Source of the DNA: Thunnus maccoyii
Taxonomy: Eukaryota; Chordata; Actinopteri; Scombriformes; Scombridae
Reading direction: 5' to 3'
Length of the DNA: 64,000 bases
Assembly (NCBI RefSeq): GCF_910596095.1
Contig: NC_056548.1
Location: forward strand, 16,516,651 to 16,580,650
In this document: one piece after another, positions 25,849 through 38,078 of the stretch
How the letters are laid out: each line of letters starts with the position of its first letter
Position numbering within the stretch: position 1 is the stretch's first letter
The notes under the pieces: model-generated
What the model was told of the DNA's origin: nothing
Database searches by the model: none
The model's input: the letters and a program-made list of their open reading frames with translations, nothing else
Made by a program: the position numbers and the translations under genes

Positions 25849-27493
25849 GTGAGTTTCAAGACTTTTAAATTCCTAACGGTTATCACCAACAGAAGGCGAG
25901 GGTGTTTCAAATGCACATTAACTTACTCGACCTCCCTGAAGTTGCATGCTTTTACTGAAGACTTGAAATCTGCCAGTTTCATCTGTTATTTTGAGGTAGG
26001 TGGTGAATAAAGAGTTTTAAATAATACTTGTGTTTGTTCACTTTCGCCACGTAACGATTGTTTTCGTCATCTGTTCGCAAAACGTGTTTTGTTTTCTCCG
26101 CTAACGTTAACGTTTGGTTACTTTCTGGATAGGTTTGCTAAGCTAACATAATTGTTTAATTACTGTTTTAACGCTAATGTTCGTTGTCTCAAAAGTTTTT
26201 AGTCTAACTTACGTGTCAAAATTGGTTGTGGCATCTGTGACAAATGCCTAAGTTGGTTAAGTTAAGTTAACGTTAACGTTAAGTTATTCCAACTTAACGT
26301 TAAGTTCAAGAGAAGGGTTAGCGTCTATTTCTCACCCAGCTGGCAAGGTTAAAGCATTGTTTAATTGTCCAGATATCATTTGATGATGTATTATTTGATG
26401 TTTAACTCTATCGTTAGCTAACCCAGGTATCAGCGAAACGTTGGCACAATTCGTCTCGTGACATCAAGACAACGGAAAATGTTATTCACAAACTGCATCT
26501 GCGCACAAGCTGTGAGGGGATGTTTTGGGATTCATCAGTCTGTTCTTGTGTTTTGTTACTGGCCGACATTACTAGCAAATTTAGACCTGAACTTGAGAAC
26601 TGGTATTAGGACAATAATTCAAAAGTTTGTCATTACCGACAGAATTGCTACTCCAAATGAAATTCATCGTTGAATTGTATTTATAACCTTCAAAATAATC
26701 TAAAGCCTCCAAAATCTTTAAGTAAACTTTGGCCAAATTAATAGGAAGAGAGTTGGAAATCACACCAGACATTCCCAGTCCAAGTGATTCACTGCCTTAA
26801 GGGCATGTCAGTAACAATGCTGTGACTGTCTTATTCAGAGTTGATAGATCAGGTGGCCTCAATCCTCAACCACTGCATTTTGATTTGATATTTGAACACT
26901 TGGTCTTTAGCCAGAGTAAGTAGCCTACTTCTAGACACACATTGTTACTGTTTCTGGCTGCAGCTTCTCTGTAGTTTTTAAACATCAAGTAGCCATGGTT
27001 CACTTTTTGAAAAGGAGTCACTTCTCTCTGCTTTTAGCCCTTTGACCACAAGAGCCTTCCTTATAGAGAAGTGCCAGTGAAAATTATAGGCAACGCAGAA
27101 TAAATCATTTTGACCTGACGAAGATTGGAGTTGGATCAAAATCCTGATTTAACATTTTGTGGCTTGGAGTAGAAGTGTGCAGGCATAAGTTTTTTTTTTT
27201 CATTGATGCTGCTTTCTAATAGCATGGCACTTACTGTACATGATGTGCATATAATTACTCTCCTTCAAAAGGCAACTAAGATTAACCAACACAAGTACAT
27301 GGTACGGTCACATGCATCTCGATTCTGGTGTTAACTCTATGTATCATCTTTCTCTGTGCACACATCAGTAAAACCCACAACCAAGAAGTGTCTTATCAGC
27401 TGGGTGCAGCTTTTACGATGACACCACCCTCTGAGGGTAGCCGGGTCGTCCCAGCTCTGTAAGTTACAGTATGTCTCTCTGTGTTTGTACAGG

Positions 27494-30400
27494 ATGAGCT
27501 CTGTTGATGTGAATGATGAGAACCGTGGGGTCTGCCCTGGAGGAAAGCACAACACCTCAATTAACGATATTTTTGCCCTGGATCAGCCAACTGGAAGGCC
27601 CTCCATCCTGCGTCAGACAGAGAACTTGCCCAGCAAGACTGTGCCAAAAGGGGCGAAGGTACAGAATCAGTTTGTTTAGTTTTCTTTGGTCTTCTGTAGT
27701 TCTGCTTAACTTTAATCTGATTTATAGTCAGTCAAAATAACTGAGAAACCCTGTGTGGGTTGACAGAGATACAGAAAGGATACTTTCAGACATTCTAATA
27801 GTTCTTTCTTTCATATTAATTTTGTATTCAGTTAACATTTCCTATACTGACCAATTATTTGTGTGTGTGTGTGTAGGTTTGTTTTCAGACTCCAAGAAGA
27901 GACCCCGTGACTAAAAGAATCCTGTCTCCCTCAAAGTCTTTCAAGATGACAAGTATGGACGAATGTACAAAAGCAATGGAGTGCTTAAATTTGGATAAAA
28001 CAAAGTAAGCAATGTTACTCATATAACAACATCCCTGTGATCAATTTACATTTCAATTTAGGTGACCAAGTCTGTTTTTGTTTTTGTAGCACTTTGCCAC
28101 AAGATACCCTTGAGAAATCTGATGGGCCCAAACAAGGTAATTCATCCAACATAACAAGTTAGTTCCCTTGAATTTTTCTGCAGTCAGAAAAATTAATCTT
28201 TTTTCTTTTTTTTCCTTACAGAACTGTCATCCTATCCTGATGACGAAATGCCAATACAAAGCAAAGGCTACCAGTTGGATTTTGACAACCTTGACGCTAT
28301 TAATCCATTTCAGGGATCTAATAAGATGGTTCTCTCTCCACCAAGGTCTGCTGTTGAAAACCCTACCACAGATCAAAATGAGTCTCAAAATGGAAAACAA
28401 GAGAATATCTTGGAAGAGCCCACCAAAGTAGAATCAGCACTCGATGAGACACTTCCCTTCACCCCCTCCGTGGAAAACTCACTGGCTGACATCTCTGCCG
28501 ACATCAGCTCCACAGAGAGCAGTGTGGTCACAGTGGTGAAGGTGCCCGCAGTCGAGGAACTGGATTCATGCACTGCCACACCTGATGAGAAACAACCAGC
28601 TAAAATGTCCTCAAGTGTTGATCAAGACAAAGCTTCAGGCAGTTTTGTGGAAGAAACTCCACTGCCACCTAAAAGTTCCTATAACTTTGATTTTGACAAC
28701 ATTGATGCAATTAATCCTTTCCAAACCGGTGGGTCTAAAATCCAGAATTCCCCTGTCCTCGGGAGAAAGGTACCGGATGATAACCCACCTACTGAGAAGA
28801 CGCAGATTAAGGAAAATAAATCTGCAGATATTGTTGACGTACCTCAGGTGGCCCAAGAGACACCTGTTCAGCCTGAGGTGAAACCCAAAGATGCAGTGGC
28901 CCTGATTTCCTCTGATGCTAACCCTCCAGCAGCTGAATCCATGCCCCAGCCAGCTGCTTCCCCAAACAAGGAAGGTCCAATCAAACTCGAGTTCAATTTT
29001 GATGATGGGAATGAGGTTAAACGGAAACCACCACCTAAGAAATTTGGCAAAAGGCCACCTTCAAAATCCAAAGAGGGAAAGCCAGCATCTGACATCAAAA
29101 CACAGAAAGAAATTCCAGAGAAGCCTGTTGCTAGCGATGTTGCTAACGTTATGGCTCCCAAAGGGTCTTACTCATTTGACATTGAAAAGTTTGATGACGT
29201 AAACGTCAATCCCTTCGGCACAAAGTCAGTCATAAACAACTCTCCGAAATCCAGCAAGAAATCTGGCCCTGTGCCCATGGAAACTGCTACTCTAAAGCAA
29301 ACGGATACGCCTGTGGAGAAGGAAGCTACATCATGGTATGTTAACGTTTTTTCTGAGCGTACCAAGTACTTGCCAAACCTAATAATGCATCTCACCTCAA
29401 ATTTGTATGCTTTTCTCTTTAGTGCTGAGGAGAGCATGCCAATTGCTGAATCCAACACTGGAACTGTAAGAGAAGTTATTCAGTTTGATAGAAATCTTAA
29501 TACATTTTTCCATTTCACTTTCATTTGTGGGTTTTTTGTTTTGTTTTTTTCAACATAAAATATTTTCTGTTATTATGGAATGACAGAATGCTGAACACAA
29601 GGCTGCGCCTGACCATGACAAGGGATTTCAACCTGAACCTGTACAACCTGTGCAGAGTCTTCCTGAACCTGAGCAGACGTCTCAGCCTGGTCTGTCAGAA
29701 TTCAATGAGGAGTTTGTTCCTGGAACTATGTGTAAGTAAATGTTTGCATTAGCTTTAGATTGTCTGGCTTAACAAGGATATCTGAATCTGGAGTTTTTAG
29801 AAACACATGGTTTACCCAACTCACTTGTGTGTCTGTGATTTCATAGAAATTACTTTTCTATTGAGGAAATTACTTTTCTATTTGTTCTGTGTTGTCAAAT
29901 TGTATACTTTGTGAAGCGTCATTAAACGGAAAGCTCATTTTGATGTATGATCTTTATTTCTAGTCATGGCCAATGACTTTGACGGACAAATCGACTACCT
30001 TGAACAGTTTGGGTCCTGCAATGTGAGTATTTACTTCATGTACCTTAAATAACTCTTTGATTGTTAATGCATGACCTAAAAGTTTTTAAATTGACTTTTT
30101 TGTCACCAGTTCAAGGAGTCAGCACTGAGGAAGCAATCCCTGTACCTTAAATTTGACCCCCTTCTGAGAGAGAGCCCGAAGAAATCCGCAGGCCCAGCTG
30201 TTCAGAACCTCGTCGCTCGTCCTGCTTCCCTTCTTTCACAGTATGATGTTTTTCTGTTTTCAGTTACTCTGATCACCATTGTCACTGGATGTTACAGCTG
30301 AATTTGTTTTCTGTACAAAAGAAACAATTTGTCTGAATCTAACCACGTTTTTTTTCCCCTCTCTCTCCAATTCAGACCTGAACCTCCAAAGATGGCAGAA

Positions 30401-33400
30401 AAAGAGAAGACAAAAGGGCCTCAAAATGATTTCAAACTGTTTGATGTTGCTACAGAATCAGTAAGTCATTCTTGAACTGCCACCAATGACTGAATCTTAA
30501 ACTCAGTGTTTGCTACGTTGGAAAAGCGCCAATGCTTCCTTGTTACATTTCCTAATGTCATGTATTTACGCTGTTAACTTTCATCTAGACTCCTCAAATA
30601 CTTGAGAGCCTCGTTCCACCTTTCCCCCAGCCAGTAAACACAGAGGACGCCATCATTGAGGTGCTGAAGTACAGTCAGAAAGACATGGATGCAGCCATTG
30701 CCAGGGTCCAGGCAGAAGTACGTCCCATTCAATTTTTGTGATTTGACAGTTAACACACGTAGTTTCAGACTGTTTTTTCATTCAAAGTCACTTTTTTCGG
30801 ATTTGTACAGGCTAAAATAACAACATTAGACCTTGTTGATAGTATAGTTTTAAACCCAGCAGCAATTTAGAGTAAGAACATACTCTGATTTAACTGCAGC
30901 ACTGTGCATTGTTGACTAAACACGCACCTAATATCAAGTAAACTATTAAACTTATTTAATAGGAGAAAAGAGTCAGTGGCAGCTGAATCTTGTTTCTACA
31001 AAATTATTGGCAAAACTAAGAAATTAGTTTATAAAGGTATCAATTGTTTGATTATTATGGCAAAAAACACAGTAGGCACAGTTCCCAATTCAGTAGCGAA
31101 TGCAATCATCAGGAATGTTGCTAATCTTCCCAAAATTGTTGTCCATTGAGAGTCATTTGTTAAACAACTCAAGGAAGCTGTTGTTGCCTAATGGTTCGTT
31201 GTTTTTTTAGATTTTGAAACACGATTAGACAAACCCCCAAGTTTGAAAAACAAAATGTTCCTGTTTTTTTTAAGCAAAAGGTTAAATTGGGAAAGACCCT
31301 GACTATTTACTTATAACTTGTTGCTTTTCTGAATGACACTCAATATATGTATCTAATTCAAGTGTGTATTTTCTCAAACAGGCAAAGGTGAAAGAGGATC
31401 AGTGGTGTGCAAAGTATAACAAGTTACTTGGCGATGGTCAAGAAATGAGGTGAGCAATGCTTTGATTTAGACTTTCTCAGTTTTATATAATTTATGGCTT
31501 TACATAATATGAGTGTTTTCAGACAGCTAACATCTTTTTTGTTTTTACCACACAGGAAAATAATTGCAGAATTTGAGCTTGTTATTGCTAAAATGACAGG
31601 TAAGTTAATAAAATATAAACATGTTACACTCTTTAGGATTGTTGATACAATGGTGATTAATTAAAGGGAACCTATTATGCTCATTTCCAGCTCTGTATTT
31701 TTATTCTGGGACTCCACTAGAGTAGCTTTGCATTATTCACAGTTCAAAAAACTCTTTATTTATCTTATATCGGCCCTTTATGCAGCCCCTCAGTTCAGCC
31801 TCCCAATGGCCAATGAGCCCACTCTGTTCTGATTGGTTAGCTTTCTGGAAGCCTGCAGAGGTGCAGCCATATCAGAGTCATGTTAAGTTACTGCAGATGA
31901 AAACCCAACATTCCCAGCTTAACTGCTTCATAATAAAAGCTTTTAAATGACTAAAAAACAAGAGACTTTTATTGTTAGAATTTATAGGAAATAAAATGTG
32001 TTCATAAACAAATTAGCAGAGTTTCCTTAGCGGCGCTAAAAACCAGCTGATACAAGATCTGGAGATATATTGGAGCTTTTTGTTCAGCGGGTCAGTTAAC
32101 TCGACTCGAGTCATGGTTCAGTGCAACAACCCCCAAAACAATGGAAAAACGCCATAATGTTAGTGGAGCAGATGACAGATCCGTCACCAGTTGATGTCGG
32201 CTCATCTTGAAAGTAGAAAAAACAACTACATTTGAAACCGAGCGTTCAGAGCAGTCTGAAGCCTGAGCTTTTTACTCACAGGGATTCTGGGTTCCCACAG
32301 GTCCTTGAAATCCTTGAAAGTTTGAATTTGAAATAGATATGGGTCATTGAAAGTGCTTGAATTTTTATATTTTGTGCAAGAATATAATATTGTTTTGCTG
32401 TGTTAGAGACCACATAGTCTGTGAGCTTCTGTGAAGCCTGCTAGTTCTCATTATAAAAACTGTTGTAACAGTAATTAACCTTGATCAATGTCTCAAACTA
32501 TGTGTGGGGTCCTTGAATTTGAAGGAATTGGGCCTGAAAAGTCCTTGAATATGATGTTTAAGAGGGTGGGGATTACTTCTATATGCGTTCACCTCATTAT
32601 TTGAAACTTTGGCCATGTTTGATATAAACATCCAACATTGTACATTATTTTTTTAGATAGATAGATATATGACATGACTGAAAATAAGGCAAAGCATAAT
32701 AGGTCTCCTTTTTTAAAAATGGTTTCCTAATTTTCTGGCATTGTTCAGATGATCAAGAGAAGGAGAGGGAGGTGGCTCAGACGAAGCTCAAGGAGGCTCT
32801 GCTGGAGAAGGAGCAAGTGTCCAGTGACCTGAACACCATGGAGAGATCTTTCTCTGATCTTTTCAAAAGACTGGAGAAGTACAAGGATGTGGTTGAGGGT
32901 TACAAAAAGGTCAGAATTGATGGAAACATGAACGCTGTCATAAACCATAAATCCTTGACATGTCTTACATGATTTCAACAAAGCTGCAGAGGTTTGTATG
33001 GTTAATTGTGTTGTGTGATTTCCCCAGAATGAAGAGACTCTTAAAGGTTGTGCTCAGGACTACCTGGCAAGGATCAAAAAGGAGGAGCAGCGCTACCAGA
33101 CCCTCAAAGCCCACGCTGAGGAGAAAATTGGCCAGTAAGTAACACTAGACTCTACTGTGTAAGTTGCATAAAACCTTGAAAGATGTGCATTGACTGACTG
33201 TGATTTATTGTTCATCCTCAGTGCGAACGAGGAAATTGCTTCGGTGCGGTCAGGGTACAAGGCCGAGGTATCTGCACTTCAAGCCCAGCTGCGCCGGGAG
33301 CAGCTGAAGGTGCAGTCACTGGAGAAGAGCCTGGACCAGAAGGTGAGTGGAAATGTGAACTAGATGGTCTTTTTAAAGTAAGATATCACACATCATCCTC

Positions 33401-33496
33401 ATGTTTTCCTTATTTTATTTATTTTTACAGGAGAAAGAGGCTGAAGAGCTCACCAAACTTTGTGACGAACTCATCACCAAAGTCCAGAAGGGTTGA
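27494..33496 (+). CDS. tacc3: Tacc3, transforming acidic coiled-coil protein 3 (complete)
   Basis: TACC3 (maskin family) forms the Aurora A-dependent TACC3/ch-TOG/clathrin bridge on kinetochore fibres. Coding exons: 27494-27658, 27877-28004, 28090-28136, 28222-29335, 29423-29465, 29587-29731, 29964-30022, 30110-30240, 30376-30460, 30589-30717, 31382-31449, 31556-31599, 32749-32909, 33028-33134, 33222-33342 and 33431-33496. Total 2613 nt, 870 residues (human 838). Seen in order: an N-terminal block containing [17 protein letters not shown]; a 1.1-kb exon carrying three spaced DFD...INPF-type repeats (about 130-143, 267-280, 430-445); DYLEQFG followed by [19 protein letters not shown], whose RKQS serine (S577) matches the human Aurora A site S558; then the TACC-domain coiled coil (about 640-870) with [17 protein letters not shown] and DYLARI. 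The ATG lies one base after an acceptor, so exon 1 is non-coding; a candidate ends at 25848. Confidence 0.97.
31663..32714. mobile_element. MITE with CCTATTATGC terminal inverted repeats in tacc3 intron 12
   Basis: The left end reads AAAGGGAACCTATTATGC and the right end is the inverse of AAAGGAGACCTATTATGC, with TTAA at or next to both ends. The 1.05-kb interior is non-coding, with a region (about 32288-32575) inserted from a second repeat family. The element makes up most of the intron between 31599 and 32749. Confidence 0.7.
32288..32575. mobile_element. Second repeat nested inside the tacc3 intronic MITE
   Basis: Starts near GGGTTCCCACAGGTCCTTGA and ends near AAGAGGGTGGGGAT, with internal TCCTTGAA/GTGCTTGAA reiterations, a pattern common to a fish interspersed repeat. 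Family not assigned. Confidence 0.5.
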
Positions 33497-33611
33497 GCTC
33501 AGTTGTAAATACTGTTTTTGATTTTCTTTAATTGTTGGTGTCCAGATTTTTTTGTGTGTAGTATGTTGCGTTTGTCTTTTATAAATGTTCTTATAATACT
33601 GTAAAAAGGTT

Positions 33612-33617
33612 AATAAA
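33612..33617 (+). promoter_or_regulatory. tacc3: tacc3 polyadenylation signal
   Basis: AATAAA 116 bases after the tacc3 stop codon, with a T-rich stretch around it. The short 3' UTR this implies is plausible for a cell-cycle gene. Confidence 0.65.
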
Positions 33618-35724
33618 GATAATTTACTAGTTGTAGTGAATTTTTGGTATTATTATTATTACACACCAAGCTGAGCCACTGCTGTTTTTTAGTTTCTGCA
33701 TGATCATCTAGTGTGTGAAACCACTAGAGGGCAGTGTTTACATTCATAGTGTTTACAGTCTTCTTATCTGCGTTTTGGATTTAAAGAATTACTTATGGAT
33801 ATGGAACTAGCATTGCTGTGTGTAGCTCATAAAAAGTTTAATTCTTTGTAAAACATCTACTTCAAACACACAAGCTATTAAATGTATTCTCCCCTCACCT
33901 GTCTGGAGCCAGAGCTCATCCTCATCCTGCGATGCTTACAACAAAACAAGAGCTCGCCTGATACAATGCGCCCCTTCTTTCCTGAGCAATCACAGGGTCT
34001 TGTCACATCACTCCCAGAGCAGGACAATGCACTTCCTAAATGGTGAAAGGAAATCCTACCTAGATTGGAGTTGAATGAGGTGGTAGTGCGGACCAGGGGG
34101 AGGGGAGGGGGCTGATTCACTTAAACGGAGGAAAAGATGCTGGTCATTCGGTGTAGTCTTGCAGGGGCCATCACTCATCTAAAAAGGACTGTGAGACTGC
34201 TCTTGTGTCTGTACGCTATCTATTCAGTCATTCATCCCACCAACTTCTGCCCCTCTGCTGGCTGCCCTCTGTGTCACCCTCAGCAGACGCTTCGACTCGC
34301 TCAAAGGAAGAAAGCTGACCTGTCTGTACCCGGAGCCTCCCAGCAGCTCTCATGTTTGGACAGCTAACTGTCTCTGAAGGCAACTTATTCACAAGCACTT
34401 TTACGCCTTAATCAGTGTCCACAGCTTATTCAAATGTGTCCCGTGTGAAAGAGTAAATACATTAATCTGCGTGAAGCATTCCTTTCAGTTCATTTAATCA
34501 AACTACCAAACCACCAAACTTTAGATGATTTAGTTTTTGAGCCTTGAACAGAGTACAACATACAAGATTGTCAAATATAACCAATTGCATACAGAAATAC
34601 CTAAAAATAATGGCTTAAACTAAATGTGATTAAACTGGGTGACAAAATACTCAAAATGTACTATACACGACAACAAAAGTATACTTTAATAACATTACAT
34701 AGATATGTAAAACGCCTTACTCTGAAAAATAAACTTTTGATACATTTTTTTAAACAAAATAAATTAAATATTCATGACTCAATTTGATTATAAATGACTA
34801 CAGCTTCATTAACTGTTGTTGGATAAAGGTGGCGGTCTAACAGACCTCTGCTGGTTGGAAAACATTTACTGCATCTCAACGTGCTACTGACTAGTGTTGG
34901 GAACCTACTTAAAGAGATAAAACGATGAAGACCAGTTATTCAGTTAACACTGAAACATAATTCTTCCATCCCTTGCAGTCTCAGGCAAGGTTTGCATGCC
35001 TTAAAAAAAAAGGCTTTATGAAACTTACCAGTCTATTTTATATCTGTACTAACGGAGAACAAAAGTGAGGGATGGAGAAAGGTAATGTAAAGGATAGTGG
35101 TCAGCATTTCAAACATTATGCATCTTTGACAAACAAAAGGACTACCTGAGTAGGAGCATAAAACCAGCCCTTTTGTAAATCTTGAGTACCATTTTCATCT
35201 TCATTGCCAGGCAGAGCGTTACAGAGCCCTCTGCGCTCCGACAAGCTGTTTCAGTGGAAGGTAAAAAAAAAATCTCCCCTCCACGTTTCAGCGACGCCTC
35301 AAGTAGGAAAATCCAAAAGTGAACTGCTGAGGAAAACCTGAATAGCTGCAATTTTACTCACACGCTGCAGAATTCCTTGTCCTTTTTGTATTAAGTGCAC
35401 AACAAGGATTAATGGATTTTTTTTTTTTTTTAGTGGTGTGAGAATCTGACAGGTTTAAAAGAAAAAAAAAAAAAAAAAAGCACCAAATGTGGACGTTTGG
35501 ATGTAGTAACATGTGGTGTGTATCACTGGCCGCTGTTTTTTTTTTTCACATGTTGTGTCTCCCAACAAAGTCCAGCTATGAGAAGAGTCTGACAGTTTTA
35601 AAGAGTAATGCCAGGTGAACGTCACTCAGGAGCTGCTGTTCAGTCCGCAGCTCGTTGTCCCTCTGAGATACCGGAGCAGTCAGTCAGTCAGTCAGTCAGT
35701 GGGGGATATTTGGCACTAACGGGG
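33618..35724. other. Convergent tacc3/fgfrl1 spacer, including probable fgfrl1 3' UTR
   Basis: No coding exon is seen. The right part next to 35725 should be the fgfrl1 3' UTR (minus strand); poly-A/poly-T runs occur near 35410-35480 and 35530. The candidate CTCF motif lies at 33721. Confidence 0.5.
33721..33735 (+). promoter_or_regulatory. Candidate CTCF site between tacc3 and fgfrl1
   Basis: CCACTAGAGGGCAGT matches the CTCF core consensus at every position. It lies about 100 bp after the tacc3 polyadenylation signal in the convergent spacer. A weaker reverse-oriented match (CCCCTCTGCTGG, one core mismatch) occurs near 34248. Occupancy is not shown by sequence. Confidence 0.45.
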
Positions 35725-37677
35725 CTAACACTGAAAATGAATGTGTTGATGCTGATGTACTTTCCCGTCCACGTGGGAGTGAGTGTGTGTGTGAATGTCA
35801 GTGTAGATTTTGGGGTAGATTTTTGGAGGGATGGTAGGTCCTGCTTGGCTGAGGAGGAGCTGCTGCTGCGCCAGGTACTCCTCATAGTTCATGGAGCTCA
35901 TGCAGTCTTTCTCCGGGCTGGATGAGCTGGACGACGGAGCCATGTAGGCCCTGTCCCGCTCTCGGTACGGCAGCCGGTGGGAGCTCTGCAGTACCTGCGC
36001 GGCTGCGGCCGGAGCGCTGGGAGGAGGACAGTGCTTTCTACTCTGGCAGAACCAGAGCAGCACCGTGCCAAAGATGAACACTATTCCAGCAGGGATGCCA
36101 ATGATGACAGGCCAGGGGAGGGAGCTGGAGGCTGGCGAAAATATGGGCGTGATGGGAGGCTTTGTGTCTGCAAAAAAAGACGGGCCAAAAAAAAAGAAAG
36201 ATCAAAACAAGTTTCCAACTCTTAAATGCTACCACGTTTCGTTTTATTGCAAAGGTTAAGTACTTTAGGGCTTTTCTGATTAATCAATTTAATTGTTTAG
36301 TCAGTTAAAATGTCAAAAAATTGTGGAAAAATGCTTGTTTTGTCTGACGAAGCCCAAAGAAAGCTTTACAGCCAGAAAAGCAGACATTTTTTCCTTGATA
36401 ACTGACTTAAAACCCCTAAAAACTTGGTTTCAAATGTTAAGTACATCTGACGTTGAATGTTCATGACTAAATAGGCAAATTTGAAAAAAAAAAAAACATC
36501 TTTAGTTGTCATTATTATTAAGACTGTAGCTCTTGAAAACTCATCTGATCTGCTTCATCAGGCCTGTGTGGAAGTGGTTTAAACAAGATTTGATTTACAG
36601 TACTGGCAAAAAACCCACAACTGTCATCACATTTTGATTCAAATGTTGCTGAATCTTGACTGGTGAAGAAATGTGAAATAACAAAACAGTTTTGCATTTG
36701 GCAGAACATTGTGTTCATGTAAGAGTCCATCGTTCAACATAAAAAGCAGACAATTGGTTTTCAGGGAATTTCATGGATTAATCAATTACCAAAATTGTTG
36801 CTGATTAATTTTCTGTCCACTCAAACAACTAATACATACAGAAAAACAGTAATGCTTTGGTAAAAGGATTATTTAGAATAGTTTGGTGAATGAGACAGGT
36901 TTTTAATTATTTGGTGAAGATTAAAACATGTCTGAACCATATCAAAAGCTAATAGATGGGTGCTTAGGTGGTCTTGGGGTTAAGGCGCCAACCAGGAACC
37001 ACAATGTCCCCCAGTTTCATTTCTTGTCATCTCTCAATTGTCAGCTGTCCCATAACAGCATAAAATAGTTTAGTTTAATAGTTTCTTCTTCATAAGTACT
37101 TTTTACTGACATATATAGTCTCATTTTCATTCCACATTCCTCTGATGTTACTGTGCACTTACATGAATTCTTAAACAACCAACATAGAATCTACAAACTG
37201 ATGCCACAGATGTTTGTCCGAGCTGCTAATCTGTTGCTCCGCAGCACGTTTTTTGTGACGCTGCCTGCTGCTGTGAGACTGATACACAGTAAACAGACAG
37301 GCCTCACCTGGCAGCACAGTGAGGAAGGCGCTGCGGAAGCTGTAGCCCATGGTGTTGGCGCCTAAGCAGATGTACATGCCAGCATCCTCCTCCTTGGCGC
37401 GGGTAATGAGCAGCTTGTTGAGGTAGGAGCCGTCGGGTCGTGACCACACCTCCCCCGTGGGCAGCACCACGAACCGGTGGTCTCCCACCTCGATGGTGGA
37501 GTTGTAGCGGCTCTCCTCGTTAGTCTCCACGCGTTTGAGCCACTGAATGACCGGCTTAACGTCACTCCTCACTTTGCACTGGAACGACGTGGTGCCTCCG
37601 TAGTCCACCGTCGTGTTGACCGGGTGAGTGCCGGTCAAAATAGGCTTGGAGTTTGTCCTCTCTGCGCGCACACACAC

Positions 37678-37745
<68 letters not shown>

Positions 37746-38047
37746 AAACACTGTCAACACACACACACACCTTTTGACATGACAGGCCTTCTGTGGATAG
37801 AGGGGGTCTTAGTTGTCCATACTGTTATTAGCCTCGGGCTTAGGACTTATAATTGACAGAGAGGGAGGAATACCACATGTAACACAAGAAGTATGTGTGA
37901 TTAGTTTCCTCTCTTTCTTTGCTCCTGGTTGTACAGCACACATTTCTCATGGGACGGAGGGGGGAGGTGGGGGGGGGCAGTGGGTCTGGCAGACAGCTGG
38001 GCTTTAATCAGCTCCAGATTGGGTGGAGGGTCTCTGAGTTGAACAGC

Positions 38048-38078
<31 letters not shown>

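Noticed and set aside
28385..29458. Several antisense and shifted frames across the large tacc3 exon
   Set aside because: Shadows of the real tacc3 frame, which is continuous, spliced and homologous.
36960..37065. Possible second partial SINE (TTAGGTGGTCTTGGGGTTAAG...)
   Set aside because: Resembles the 50921 SINE family in its tail (CTCAATTGTCAGCTGTC) but too degraded and without a target duplication to call firmly.
37653..37770. Long HTHTHT / CVCVCV open frames
   Set aside because: Translation of a (CA)n microsatellite, on both strands; not a protein.
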